Positions 43,747-53,411 of a stretch of DNA of 64,000 bases are shown here, piece after piece. This DNA comes from JAUIIK01 sp041390865. GTDB lineage: Bacteria; Chloroflexota; Chloroflexia; Thermomicrobiales; CFX8. The notes under the pieces are model-generated. The model was not told the origin of the DNA, did not search any database, and worked only from the letters and a program-made list of their open reading frames with translations. Every line of letters starts with the position of its first letter. The first letter of the stretch is position 1. The translations under genes were made by a program, and so were the position numbers. The stretch spans positions 21,043 through 85,042 of the forward strand of contig JAWKPC010000018.1 of assembly GCA_041390865.1 (NCBI GenBank). Reading direction: 5' to 3'.

Positions 43747-44685
43747 TTAGCTCGTCAATCGCCGCACGACCGGTGCGAATCCGTCGGCATCGCCGGCGAC
43801 AATCGTGAAATGACTGATGTTGAAAGTCTCGTGAAGCCCGTCGATCTGCTCGACAAGCTCGTTCTCGCTACCGATCAGGAAGTAGGGAGAGGCCGCGACG
43901 GCTTCTTCCGACATCTCATTGGCTCCGGCAATGCGCGTGATCTCCGCCTGCTTGTCGGCCTCGGAATCGACGATCTTCGCCGCGAAGAGGAGAAGCGCCA
44001 GCCGGATCTCGCCGAAGCGATCGCCGGCGCCGTCACGAATCCAGCCGATCTTCTTCTCCATCTCGGCCCGGATCGTGTCGGCGCTGTCGAGCGCGCCCTC
44101 CGGCCCGAACCGGACGTGAACGCCGATGATGTCCGCTTCGCGGCCGGCTATCCCGAGGATCCGCTTTCCGCCGCCGCCGATATAGATCGGCGGGTGCGGC
44201 TGCTGGACGGGCAGCGGGAAGCCGCTATGGTTCTTGACCGTGTAGTGCTCGCCTTCGAAGCTGAACTCCTCGCCGCTCCAGGCGCGTTTGAAGATCGTCA
44301 GCGCCTCTTCCATCCGGCTTATCCGAACGCCTGGAGGGTCATACTGGATGCCGCTCTGGTCGTAGTCGACCTTATGCCAGCCGGCGCCGAGACCGAAGTC
44401 GACCCTTCCCCCGCTGATCTGGTCCAGCGTCGCGATCTCTTTCGCGAGCAGCACCGGGTTCCGGAAGTCGTTGTCGAAGACCGTCGTCAGAACCCGAAGG
44501 GAGGGGGCTGCGACGGCCGCGGCGGTCAACCCCGGCACCGGCGAATAGGTCGGGTTGAAGTGGTCGACCATCGCGACGCTGGAATATCCCATCTGCTCGA
44601 TTTCTCGAACCCGGTCGAGGAAAGCCTCGCCCGAGTCCGCGCTGCGGATCATCGCCGCGAAGCTGAAAGCTGCTGCGTTACTCAT
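43747..44685 (-). CDS. LLM-class (luciferase-like) F420-type oxidoreductase, paralog A
   Basis: The 312-residue TIM-barrel protein has family patterns SVAMVDHFNPTYSPVPG, the central ISGGRVDFGLGAGWHKVDY, HPPIYIGGGGKRIL and GREADIIGVH. LLM enzymes use F420 or FMN to reduce or oxygenate small molecules, and the F420-dependent group is common in Actinobacteria and Chloroflexota. Its neighbour (44794-45729) is a close paralog in the same orientation, so the two arose by tandem duplication. The substrate and true cofactor are not readable from the sequence. Confidence 0.88.
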   Translation of the reverse strand: MSNAAAFSFAAMIRSADSGEAFLDRVREIEQMGYSSVAMVDHFNPTYSPVPGLTAAAVAAPSLRVLTTVFDNDFRNPVLLAKEIATLDQISGGRVDFGLGAGWHKVDYDQSGIQYDPPGVRISRMEEALTIFKRAWSGEEFSFEGEHYTVKNHSGFPLPVQQPHPPIYIGGGGKRILGIAGREADIIGVHVRFGPEGALDSADTIRAEMEKKIGWIRDGAGDRFGEIRLALLLFAAKIVDSEADKQAEITRIAGANEMSEEAVAASPYFLIGSENELVEQIDGLHETFNISHFTIVAGDADGFAPVVRRLTS

Positions 44686-44793
44686 CTGCTGTCGTCGTCC
44701 ATTCGGTCAGGGGGCGGTCACGAGATGTCGCCGCCTCAAAAGTTTCGAAGTATTAAGGGTAGCCCAGTCCATCGGCGAGGTGACCGGATGCTG

Positions 44794-45729
44794 CTAGCGA
44801 AGCTCGTCCAACACCGGTCCGAATCCTTCGACATCGCGTCCCCCGATCGTGAAGTGGCTGAACCCGAACGACTCCTGCAGTTCGAGGAACTGATGCGCCA
44901 GTTCGCCGGCCGTCCCCACCAGGTAGTACGGGGAATCGACCGCCGCCTCGATCGTCATGTTGTTGGCTTCAGCGATCCTCCTGTACTCCGCGTCGCGCTC
45001 GGACTCCGATGTCACGATACGCGCGGCGAAGACCAGCAGCGCCAGTCGAATGCCAGCAAACCGGCCGCCGGCCGCGTCCCGGATCCAGCCGATCTTCTTC
45101 TCGATCTCCACCCGGAGATTGTCTTCGCGGTCGTCGCTCCAGTCTCTGCCGTTGCGGACGTGAACGCCGATGATGTCCGCCTGACGTCCGGCAACGCTGA
45201 GCAGCCGCCTGCCCCCGCCGCCGATGTAGATCGGCGGGTGCAGCTGCTGGACAGGAAGCGGATATCCTCTGTGGTTCTTGACCGTGTAATGCTCGCCTTT
45301 GAAGCTGAACTCCTCGCCGCTCCAGGCCCGTTTCATAATCCGGATCGCTTCCTCCAGCCGCTCGATCCTCGTGCCCGGCCGGTCGTAGCTGGTGCCTGAC
45401 TCGAGGTAGTCCCGCTCAAGCCAGCCGGCTCCGAGACCGATGTCCAGCCGTCCATCGCTGATCTGGTCGATCGTCGCCATCTCCTTCGCGAAGAGCACCG
45501 GATTGCGAAGGTCGTTGTTGAAGACGGTCGCCAGGACGCGGAGTGACGGGGCCGCCATTGCAGCGGCCGTCAGTGCCGGAACCGGAGCGAACGTGCGGTT
45601 GAAGTGATCGACCATCGAGACGGACGTGAATCCGATCTCTTCGATGCGCTTGACTTGCCCGATGAATTCCGTTCCGGATTCTCCTCCGCTCACCATCGCC
45701 GAGAAGGTGAGCGGTCGCGGTTCGGCCAT
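44794..45729 (-). CDS. LLM-class (luciferase-like) F420-type oxidoreductase, paralog B
   Basis: A 311-residue protein colinear with paralog A. The matching motifs are SVSMVDHFNRTFAPVPA, ISDGRLDIGLGAGWLERDY, HPPIYIGGGGRRLL and GRQADIIGVHV. The pair lies head to tail with 108 bases between them. Paralog B is upstream on the same strand, so one transcript is likely. Amino-acid substitutions are spread through the protein, suggesting an old duplication with possible substrate change. ATG 45729 is the natural start. Confidence 0.88.
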   Translation of the reverse strand: MAEPRPLTFSAMVSGGESGTEFIGQVKRIEEIGFTSVSMVDHFNRTFAPVPALTAAAMAAPSLRVLATVFNNDLRNPVLFAKEMATIDQISDGRLDIGLGAGWLERDYLESGTSYDRPGTRIERLEEAIRIMKRAWSGEEFSFKGEHYTVKNHRGYPLPVQQLHPPIYIGGGGRRLLSVAGRQADIIGVHVRNGRDWSDDREDNLRVEIEKKIGWIRDAAGGRFAGIRLALLVFAARIVTSESERDAEYRRIAEANNMTIEAAVDSPYYLVGTAGELAHQFLELQESFGFSHFTIGGRDVEGFGPVLDELR

Positions 45730-45859
45730 GCTTCCTCATTTCAGATCCGGGGCAGGACGTCGTCGGTAGAGGATGCCAGATACCAGCCGGGCGCTCACCT
45801 GCCATGTTAGGCTGGCCCCCAGTGATCGTGGCGATCTGGTTGAGGAAAAGGTGGGAACG

Positions 45860-47100
45860 ATGTCAGGGACAATCTCTGATTCTAAAAAAGAAGAACTTCG
45901 CGGCCGGATCAAGTCTGCTATCGCCCGAGAGCGGGATCATATCGTCGAGGTCGCCGAGACGATCCGCACCAATCCCGAGTACCAGTTCGAAGAGTTCATG
46001 GCGTCGCAGCTGATCGCCGACAGCTTGCGCGAGGTCGGGTTCGACGTCGAGAAGCCATACGCTGGGCTGGAGACGGGATTCCGGGCGACGTTGCGGAGCG
46101 GACGCCCTGGCCCGACCGTGGCTGTCCTGGCCGAATACGATGCGCTGCGAGGCATCGGTCACGGCTGTGGACATAACCTTATCGGGGCCTCAGGTCTGGC
46201 GTCGGCGATCGGGATGGCCGATATCATCGAGGAGATCGGCGGCACCTTCATCGTCCTCGGGACACCTGCGGAAGAGGGCGGCGCCGGCAAGGTCATCGAG
46301 ATGGAAGACGGCGCGTTCGACGATATCGATGCCTGCCTGATGATTCATCACCACGGCAACACCGCCGGCGCGCCGACCCAATGGCCGGACGGTACCTGCC
46401 TGGCGGTGACCGGCTACGATATCGAGTACTTCGGCAAACCTGCCCATTCGGCCAACGACCCCTACAACGGCACGTCAACGCCCTGAACGCGGTGATCAAG
46501 CTCTTTACCGGGATCGACGCCCTGCGCCAGCACGTGACGATGGATACCCGGATTCACGGCATCATCACCGATGGCGGTCAGGCCGCCAACGTCGTCCCGA
46601 AGTACGCTAGCGCGACGATCTCGGTCCGCGCCGCCAGCCGCGGATACGTCCAGGAGCTTTGCCAGAAGCTCGAGAACATCGCCCAGGGCGCGGCGTTGAT
46701 GACCGGTTGCGAGGTCAAGCTGACCAAAGGGACGGAGCTCTACGATATGCGCCCGAGCTACGTCATCGGCGAGGTCTACCAGAAGAACATGGAAGATGTC
46801 GGCCTGAACCTGTCGATTCCCCGCCAGGGACGCGGGATGCACTCGACCGACTTCGGCAACATCTCGTACAAGGTGCCGTCAGTGACCGGTGGATTTGCGA
46901 TCAGCCATGATCCGATTCCCGGGCACTCGCAGGAAGTCGTCGAGGCCTCCGGATCGGAGTACGGCTACGATCAGTTCATCAAAGTCTCGACCGCGATGAC
47001 GTTGACCGCGCTCGACATCCTGACCACGCCGAACCTCTCGATGAAAGCCTGGGATGAGCTCGGGCACTGGTCCGAGCGGCATGAACGCGGCGTCGGTTGA
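45860..47100 (+). pseudogene. M20 amidohydrolase (aminoacylase/AbgB-like), frameshifted
   Basis: The first frame gives a good M20 start: EVAETIRTNPEYQFEE, AEYDALRGIGHGCGHNLIG (metal-site His/Cys) and GTPAEEGGAGK (acidic pair). It fails near 46472 after KPAHSANDPYNG. The continuation in the next frame supplies NALNAVIKLF, IITDGGQAANVVPKYA, STDFGNISYKVPSV and ISHDPIPGHSQE to the stop at 47100. One missing base (span 1241, one short of a multiple of three) restores about 413 residues. Related enzymes cleave aminobenzoyl-glutamate or N-acyl amino acids. ATG 45860 has AGGAAAAGG upstream. Both halves are intact, so the frameshift is recent or an error. Confidence 0.85.
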
Positions 47101-47351
47101 CAGCGGCATTTGGATCGCCGTTCGGGCCGCCCGCCAATGCTGACGTGGGCCATGAATTCTGGCGTCCCGCTACCGGTGAATAGAGCCGATTGTCCCCGGG
47201 AATCAGGACTCGATAGCATTGCCGTATGATCCCAGATGTCGATAGAATGCTTCGTATGAGGTAAACGATTCTTGAAGCGCGCCTACCCGCCGTCGGGGGC
47301 AGTCTGGGCCAACCCGATGCGGTCCGATTTTAGACGGCAAGCGCGGTGCTG

Positions 47352-48920
47352 ATGCATGACCGAACAACCTATTCTGCGGAACGAGCGCCGAGCCCGGAAG
47401 ACTTCGGGTTTGGCTCGCTGTTCGACCTCTTGCCAGATGGCGTGATCGTCGCTGATGCCGAGGGCCGGATCATGCTTGCGAACACGGCCGCCACGTCAAT
47501 ATTCGGCTATGCCGAGAGCGAGCTTTTCGGCGCTCCGGTCGATAAGCTCCTCCCTTCACCGCTCCGAGACATGCACGAAACGCATCGCAAGCGCTTCTAC
47601 GAAGATCCGAAGATGCGGCCAATGGGCGTCGGACTGGAGCTGTTCGCGCTCCGGAAAGACGGAACCGAATTCCCGGTCGAGATCAGCCTGAGCCCGACGA
47701 AGGAATCCGGAGATCTCCTCGTAACGGCAATCGTCCGGGATATTACCGAGCGTAAAGAGGCCGAGGTCGAGCAGGCCCGGCTTCTGCTCGACGCCCGGGC
47801 CGCCTGGGCTCATTTCGAGGGGCTGCTGGAGTCCGCGCCGGACGCCGTCGTCATCGTCGAATCCGATGGCGTGATCGTTCAGATCAATCGTCAGACCGAG
47901 AAGCTCTTCGGTTACGGACGCGAAGAGATTCTCGAGCGTCCAGTGGAGACTCTGCTCCCCGACCGGTTTCACGGTATGCACGTCAGCCATAGGACCGAGT
48001 ACGTTGCCGATCCGCGAACCCGGCCAATGGGCGTTGGCCTCGAGCTGTTCGGCCTTCGGAAGGATGGGGCCGAGTTCCCGGTCGAGATCAGCCTCAGTCC
48101 GCTGGAGAGCGACGGACGACTGCTGGTGACGGCCATCGTGCGGGATATTTCGGACCGCAAGGCAAATGAGTTCGAACTCGAGCAAACCGCGCGGACGCTT
48201 CGCGAACGCACAGCCGAACTGGAGGCGACCAACAGCGAGTTGGAGAGTTTCGCCTACTCGGTTTCTCACGATCTCCGAGCGCCGCTCCGGGGAATCGACG
48301 GGTTCAGCCAGGCGCTCCTCGAGGACTATGACGGCGCGCTCGATGAGAGAGGCCGGCGGTATCTGCATCACGTTCGCGGTGCGGCCCAGGAGATGGGCGA
48401 ATTGATCGACGATCTGCTGTACCTCTCGCGGGTGACTCGTGGTGATCTGTACCGGACGGACGTGGACCTGAGCGCGATCGTTCAGGCGGTCAGAGCGTCC
48501 CTCGAATCCTCAGATCCTTCGCGGCGGGTCGAGTGGAATATTGAACGGGGAATGGTCGTCAATGCCGATGCGCGCTTGCTCCGCGTCGCCATTGAGAACC
48601 TGATCGGGAATGCCTGGAAATTCACCGGCGAACGAGAGGTCGCTCGTATACACTTCGGCTGTCGAACGCAGGATGGCGTGGCAGAGTGCTTTGTGGAGGA
48701 TAACGGGGCGGGATTCGACATGGCCTATGTCGACAAGCTCTTCGGGCCATTCCAGCGCTTGCATACGACGCAGGAGTTCGAGGGCACCGGCATCGGCCTC
48801 GCCACCGCCCAGCGGATTATTCACCGGCATGGCGGGCAGATCTGGGCTGAGGGCGCAATCGATCAGGGAGCCAGGTTTACGTTCACACTCTCGGGAACCG
48901 AGCCAGATGAGAGAGGATAG
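47352..48920 (+). CDS. Sensor histidine kinase with two tandem PAS domains
   Basis: A 522-residue soluble kinase. Two PAS domains (about 20-140 and 150-275) are unusually alike, both containing RPMGVGLELF-x-LRKDG-x-EFPVEISLSP, so they come from an internal duplication. The HisKA H-box is YSVSHDLRAPLRGIDGFSQ (His near 304). HATPase boxes are VAIENLIGNAWKF (N), EDNGAGFDMAY (G1), and GTGIGLATAQRIIHRHGG (G2). The C-terminal architecture is like phytochrome-type kinases that lack a chromophore domain. GTG 47346 is an alternative start. The Rcp1-like receiver follows immediately. The signal is unknown. Confidence 0.92.
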   Translation: MHDRTTYSAERAPSPEDFGFGSLFDLLPDGVIVADAEGRIMLANTAATSIFGYAESELFGAPVDKLLPSPLRDMHETHRKRFYEDPKMRPMGVGLELFALRKDGTEFPVEISLSPTKESGDLLVTAIVRDITERKEAEVEQARLLLDARAAWAHFEGLLESAPDAVVIVESDGVIVQINRQTEKLFGYGREEILERPVETLLPDRFHGMHVSHRTEYVADPRTRPMGVGLELFGLRKDGAEFPVEISLSPLESDGRLLVTAIVRDISDRKANEFELEQTARTLRERTAELEATNSELESFAYSVSHDLRAPLRGIDGFSQALLEDYDGALDERGRRYLHHVRGAAQEMGELIDDLLYLSRVTRGDLYRTDVDLSAIVQAVRASLESSDPSRRVEWNIERGMVVNADARLLRVAIENLIGNAWKFTGEREVARIHFGCRTQDGVAECFVEDNGAGFDMAYVDKLFGPFQRLHTTQEFEGTGIGLATAQRIIHRHGGQIWAEGAIDQGARFTFTLSGTEPDERG

Positions 48921-49358
48921 ATGGAGGGGATCCCGTTGATCCTGCTCGTCGAAGATAACCCTCGGGATGCGGAACTGGCGATGCTCGCCCTCGAGCGGAG
49001 CCGGGTAGCGAACGAGGTCGTTCTGGCGCGTGATGGCGCCGAGGCGTTAGACATTCTCCTCGGTGATAGCCAGCGACTCCCGCGGTACCCGCGCCTCGTT
49101 CTGCTCGATCTCAAACTTCCGAAGATAGACGGTATCGAGGTGCTCGAGCGGATTCGCTCGGACGAGCGCACCGCGATGCTGCCAATCGTCGTCCTGACGT
49201 CCTCTGACGAAGAGAGCGATATGAAGGCGTGCTACGAGCGGCACGCTAACAGCTATATTCGCAAGTCCGTTGATTTCACGGAGTTCACCGCCGCGGTCCA
49301 GCAGATCGGCCAGTACTGGCTGTCGCTGAACATTGCGCCCGGCGCGCATCGCCGGTAG
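48921..49358 (+). CDS. Single-domain response regulator (Rcp1-like)
   Basis: A 145-residue receiver without an output domain. LVEDNPRDAELAMLAL is followed by the phospho-acceptor LLDLKLPKIDG, VVLTSS and the conserved lysine in SYIRKSVDF. This matches the Rcp1 group that serves phytochrome-like kinases by phosphotransfer. Its start directly adjoins the kinase stop, so it is the probable partner of the upstream kinase. It may act through protein-protein contact, perhaps on the next gene's product. The fold is certain and the target inferred. Confidence 0.92.
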   Translation: MEGIPLILLVEDNPRDAELAMLALERSRVANEVVLARDGAEALDILLGDSQRLPRYPRLVLLDLKLPKIDGIEVLERIRSDERTAMLPIVVLTSSDEESDMKACYERHANSYIRKSVDFTEFTAAVQQIGQYWLSLNIAPGAHRR

Positions 49359-49366
49359 AGGTGGTA

Positions 49367-52300
49367 ATGCAGGATCTCCGCATCCTCCAGGTAGAAGATT
49401 CCGAACGCGATGCCGAACTGGTGCTGCGCGCAATCGAGTCGGGAGGTATCCGCCCGGATTCCCGGCGGGTCGATACCCCCGAGACGATGACCCGGGCGCT
49501 GCAGGAGCAGCCCTGGGACGTCATCCTCGTCGATTGCACGATGCCGCGCTTCGATTGCTTCCGGGCGCTCGACGTCCTCAAGGCTCACGGCGAGGACATC
49601 CCGCTCATCCTGGTTTCCGGGACGGTGGGCGAGCAGTCCGCGGTTGCCTTGATGAAGGCCGGCGTCGCTGACTATGTCATGAAGAGTAACCTGAGCCGGC
49701 TCGTGCCCGCGATCGTCCGTGAAGTGACCGACGCGGGTCACCGGCGCGCCCGCCGGGCAGCCGAATTGCGGCTGCAGGAGCGCGAGCGCATGCTGACGAC
49801 CGCCCAGCGCGTTGCTCACCTCGGGAGCTGGGAGCGCGACTACCGGGCAAACACCCTGTGGTGGTCCGAGGAGTTCTACCGGATCATCGGACGGCCGTTG
49901 GATTATCAGCCATCCACGGACGGTTCCTATGCGGATGCCGCCCTGCCTGAAGATTTCGATGCGGTAGCCGCCGCGATTGCAGCCGCACGCGAGAAGGGCG
50001 AGCCGTCAGCGCTCGAGCACCGCATCGTCCGGGCGGATGGCTCGGTACGCTGGGTGCTGACCAGGCTGGAGCCGGAGTTCGACGATCGCGGCGCGGTGCA
50101 TCGTCTGGTTGGTACGGTGCTCGATATCACCGAGCGCAAGGAAGCCGACGAAGCAATCAGGTTCCAGGCCCATCTGCTCGACACTGTGGAGCAGGCGATC
50201 ATCGCCACCGATCTCGAGGGACGGATCACCTACTGGAACAAGTTTGCGGAATCCCTTTACGGCTGGTCTGCCGATGAAGTTCTCGGCCAACTGATCTTCG
50301 AGGTGACCCCGAGCCACCTGTCAGCCGATCGGGCCGAGCAGATATGGGATCAGCTTCGCCGTGGCCGCAGCTGGGCCGGTGAATTTCTCGTTCAGCGCCG
50401 CAGCGGCGATACCTTCTGGGTGTACGTCAGTGACACGCCAATCTATAGTGCGGCAGGGAATCACATCGGGACGATCGGCATCTCCTTCGATATCACCGAG
50501 CGGAAGCGAGCGGAAACCGCCCTGCGCGAGAGCGAGGAGAAGTACCGCACCTTGCTGGAGCAGGCTGCGGACGGCATCGTCGTCGCGGACTCCCGTCGCA
50601 GCGTCATCACGGTCAATACGCGGGCCTGCGAGATGTTTGGCTATGACGTCGACGAGTTCCTCGGCCGCGATCTGTACGAATTTTTCGACCCCGTCGACTT
50701 CGCGGCTAATCCTCCCCAGGTAGAGTCCGTCCAGAGTGGCCTGATCGTGACGAACGAACGCTCCCTGCGCCGCAAGGATGGCAGCTACGTCCCGACCGAA
50801 ACGAGTACGAAGCGGCTCGATGACGGCCGGATCCAGGTCATCATCCGCGACATTACCGAACGAAAGCAGGCGGAAGAGGCGCTGCGCCAGTCGGAGCGGG
50901 AGTACCGGAATCTCTTCGAGAGCGCGAATGATGCGGTGATCATCTACGACGCCGAGAGCGAAGAAGTTCTCGACGTTAATGTTCGGGCTAGCGAGATGTA
51001 CGGGCTTTCAGCTGAAGAACTCATCGGCATGCACCTCCGGGACCTCATTGGCGATGACCCGATGGACGATTTGCAGCGGGGTACAGCCGGCGCCGACGGC
51101 GTCCAGGGGGTCGAGGCGATTCGCGGTTCTGCCGGCAGCGGCCGGATGAATCTGCTGATCAACGCCTCTGCTGTCGAGTTCAGGGGGCAGCAGGTCATCC
51201 TCAGCATCCACCGCGACGTGACGGCGCAGAAGAGGTTGGAAGAGCAGCTCGCTCACCAGGCGCTGCACGACACGCTTACCGGGCTGGCCAACCGAGCCCT
51301 CTTCCGGGACCGGCTCGAACATGCGCTGGCACGGGCACGCGTCGACGAGGAGGATGTTGCTGTCTTGATGCTGGACGTCGACCGGTTCAAGGTCATTAAC
51401 GAGAGCCTTGGACATGTCGTCGGGGATCGGTTGCTCGTGGCCGTCAGCGAGCGCCTTCAGGAGGCAGCCCGCGCCGAGGATACCGTTGCCCGCCCCGGCG
51501 GCGACGAGTTCACCATCCTGATGGAGGGCGTGACCAGTCTTCGCGAGGTGACGCTGGTGGCCGAGCGCATCAGCAACTTCATGACCGAGCCGCTTACCCT
51601 CGACGGGCATGACGTCGTCGTCACCGCGAGCATCGGCATCGTCCTGAGCACCGGCGGCAGAGGGACGGCAGACGAGCTGCTCCGCAACGCGGATATCGCG
51701 ATGTATCAGGCGAAGGACGGCGACCGGGGCGGCTACGTCGTTTTCGACCCGAGCATGAACGCGACGATGCTCGAGCGCCTCAGGCTGGAAGCCGATCTGC
51801 GCCAGGCTATCACCCGGGACGAATTGCGGGTCTATTTCCAACCGACGATCTCACTCGGCACCGGCAGGGTGATCGGCATGGAGGCGCTGGTGCGCTGGAT
51901 GCATCCCACGCGCGGCTTGCTGGGTCCAGGCTCATTCATCCCGCTGGCGGAGGAAGCCGGCTTGATCCGGCCGTTGGGCCGGTGGGTGCTCGCCCACGCG
52001 TGCAGCCAGCTCCGGTCGTGGCAGGCCAATCCGGCGCGGACGGATGGACTCGTTCTCAATGTCAATCTGTCTGCTCAGGAATTCCAGCATCCTGACCTTG
52101 TCAGCGATATCGGGAATGTGCTCGAGGAGTACGAAATTCCACCGCACCATCTCCAGTTCGAGATCACCGAAAGCGTCGCCATGAGCGACGCCGCGGCGAC
52201 GCATAGCAAGTTGCGGCAGCTCAAGGAGCTCGGCGTCCAACTGGCGATCGACGACTTCGGGACTGGATATTCGAGCCTGAGCTACCTGAAACGCTTCCCG

Positions 52301-52585
52301 GTCGACACGCTGAAAGTCGACAAGTCGTTCGTCGATGGTCTCGGGAGCGATCCCGAGGACACCGCCATCGTTGCGGCGGTTGTTTCCCTGGGGAAGGCGC
52401 TCGGTCTGAACGTCATCGCCGAAGGGATCGAGTCGCAAGAGGTTGTTGACCGTCTCCAGGAGATCAGCTGCGAGTACGGTCAGGGCTACCACTTCGCCGA
52501 ACCGTTGCCGAGCGACGCATTCGAGGATCTCTGGGCCAACGATCTCCTGATTACCTCCGATTGGCGAACCCGCCGGGCCAGCTAG
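49367..52585 (+). CDS. REC-PAS(x4)-GGDEF-EAL cyclic-di-GMP signalling protein
   Basis: A 1072-residue protein. It has an N-terminal receiver (LQVEDSERDAELVL, acceptor Asp in ILVDCTMP), four PAS units (about 145-260, 265-385, 390-505 and 510-620), a GGDEF domain from about 630 and an EAL domain from about 820. The cyclase site is intact (PGGDEF near 711), and an RxxD product-inhibition site sits five residues before it (RAED). The phosphodiesterase site is also intact (EALVRW near 838, IDDFGTGYSSLSYL). Both synthesis and breakdown of c-di-GMP are therefore possible, gated by phosphorylation and PAS ligands. It follows the kinase and receiver genes by a few bases and is probably part of one signalling operon. 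Confidence 0.93.
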   Translation: MQDLRILQVEDSERDAELVLRAIESGGIRPDSRRVDTPETMTRALQEQPWDVILVDCTMPRFDCFRALDVLKAHGEDIPLILVSGTVGEQSAVALMKAGVADYVMKSNLSRLVPAIVREVTDAGHRRARRAAELRLQERERMLTTAQRVAHLGSWERDYRANTLWWSEEFYRIIGRPLDYQPSTDGSYADAALPEDFDAVAAAIAAAREKGEPSALEHRIVRADGSVRWVLTRLEPEFDDRGAVHRLVGTVLDITERKEADEAIRFQAHLLDTVEQAIIATDLEGRITYWNKFAESLYGWSADEVLGQLIFEVTPSHLSADRAEQIWDQLRRGRSWAGEFLVQRRSGDTFWVYVSDTPIYSAAGNHIGTIGISFDITERKRAETALRESEEKYRTLLEQAADGIVVADSRRSVITVNTRACEMFGYDVDEFLGRDLYEFFDPVDFAANPPQVESVQSGLIVTNERSLRRKDGSYVPTETSTKRLDDGRIQVIIRDITERKQAEEALRQSEREYRNLFESANDAVIIYDAESEEVLDVNVRASEMYGLSAEELIGMHLRDLIGDDPMDDLQRGTAGADGVQGVEAIRGSAGSGRMNLLINASAVEFRGQQVILSIHRDVTAQKRLEEQLAHQALHDTLTGLANRALFRDRLEHALARARVDEEDVAVLMLDVDRFKVINESLGHVVGDRLLVAVSERLQEAARAEDTVARPGGDEFTILMEGVTSLREVTLVAERISNFMTEPLTLDGHDVVVTASIGIVLSTGGRGTADELLRNADIAMYQAKDGDRGGYVVFDPSMNATMLERLRLEADLRQAITRDELRVYFQPTISLGTGRVIGMEALVRWMHPTRGLLGPGSFIPLAEEAGLIRPLGRWVLAHACSQLRSWQANPARTDGLVLNVNLSAQEFQHPDLVSDIGNVLEEYEIPPHHLQFEITESVAMSDAAATHSKLRQLKELGVQLAIDDFGTGYSSLSYLKRFPVDTLKVDKSFVDGLGSDPEDTAIVAAVVSLGKALGLNVIAEGIESQEVVDRLQEISCEYGQGYHFAEPLPSDAFEDLWANDLLITSDWRTRRAS

Positions 52586-52631
52586 CGGAACGTCTGTCCA
52601 GATGTTCCCGATCTACCCCTACGAGGGGAGA

Positions 52632-52652
52632 CCGGGCCGCTGACCGGCCCGG
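52632..52652 (+). terminator. GC-rich hairpin after the signalling operon
   Basis: An 8-bp perfect stem (52632-52639 with 52645-52652) with a CTGAC loop lies 46 bases after the stop of the GGDEF-EAL gene. There is no clear T run, so its strength as a terminator is uncertain. Confidence 0.45.
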
Positions 52653-52759
52653 CTCGAACGCGAAGCGTCACCGGCTTGGCGGCCCGATCGGCACCAGTTG
52701 CGAGTGAACCGGTCATATTCGGGTGATGCCGTTTTGCCGCGATGGTGTTGGAAGCAGTG

Positions 52760-53221
52760 TTACCAGGGTTTGCGGAGCGCCTCGATATCGCCGCCGCAGA
52801 ACAGGTAGAGCCCGTTGTAGAGCGGCCACTGTCGCCGGATCGATTCCTTGTCGTCGTAGCCTTCTTCGATCATCAGCTGCCGGAAACCGTGCGAGATCGA
52901 GTCCAGCCCTTTCGACTCCGGCGTCAGATCCTTGTTCGGGCTATCCGCGCCGCGGACGATCGCGGCGAGTTTCTGGAGGGCGGGATCGTCTTTCGGTCCG
53001 TGCGCTTTCAGGATCGCGTCGAAGGCGCATTCGTCGCCGTGGTGTCCCATCTCGACCCCCGGCAGATCGAAGGGGATTGCATCCTCTCGTTCCGCGACCT
53101 CGAGGACCTCATCGGTCGGAGCGAAGAGAATCTCCGCGTCGGGATCGATAAATGTCCAGATCAACCAGGAGCTGGACACGCGGTCGATTCTGACTTTTTC
53201 ACGCGTCACCCATTTCGTCAT
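52760..53221 (-). CDS. ChrB-domain protein (chromate-resistance-associated)
   Basis: The 153-residue protein matches the C-terminal ChrB domain: KWVTREKVRIDRVSSSWLIW, FIDPDAEILF, PFDLPGVEMGHHGDECAFDA, LAAIVRGADSPN and LDSISHGF. In chromate-resistance operons ChrB regulates or assists the ChrA transporter. Here no chrA or chromate-reductase gene is adjacent, so the local role is unknown. ATG 53221 is chosen to begin at the conserved MTKWVTRE; an open frame to 53332 adds a low-complexity tail. It is divergent from the siderophore-interacting protein gene. Confidence 0.85.
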   Translation of the reverse strand: MTKWVTREKVRIDRVSSSWLIWTFIDPDAEILFAPTDEVLEVAEREDAIPFDLPGVEMGHHGDECAFDAILKAHGPKDDPALQKLAAIVRGADSPNKDLTPESKGLDSISHGFRQLMIEEGYDDKESIRRQWPLYNGLYLFCGGDIEALRKPW

Positions 53222-53411
53222 CGTCGGCTTCCATTCAATTCCATCAAGAGAATCCGTGCCGCACGATCGGCTGCGGCTGGATAGTTTAGCGCCGCTTGAC
53301 AGTGTAGTGGCCGTGGAGTGTATCGTTTGCATCTTGCAAGCGTGCCGGGCCGGGCAATCGTCGGGTCATAGCGCGAACCGGCGATGACCGTCTCACAGTG
53401 ATTGGCGAAAG

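Noticed and set aside
43810..45399. Plus-strand frame (529 codons) across both LLM genes
   Set aside because: It shows internal repetition only because the two LLM paralogs on the other strand are similar. No protein family matches.
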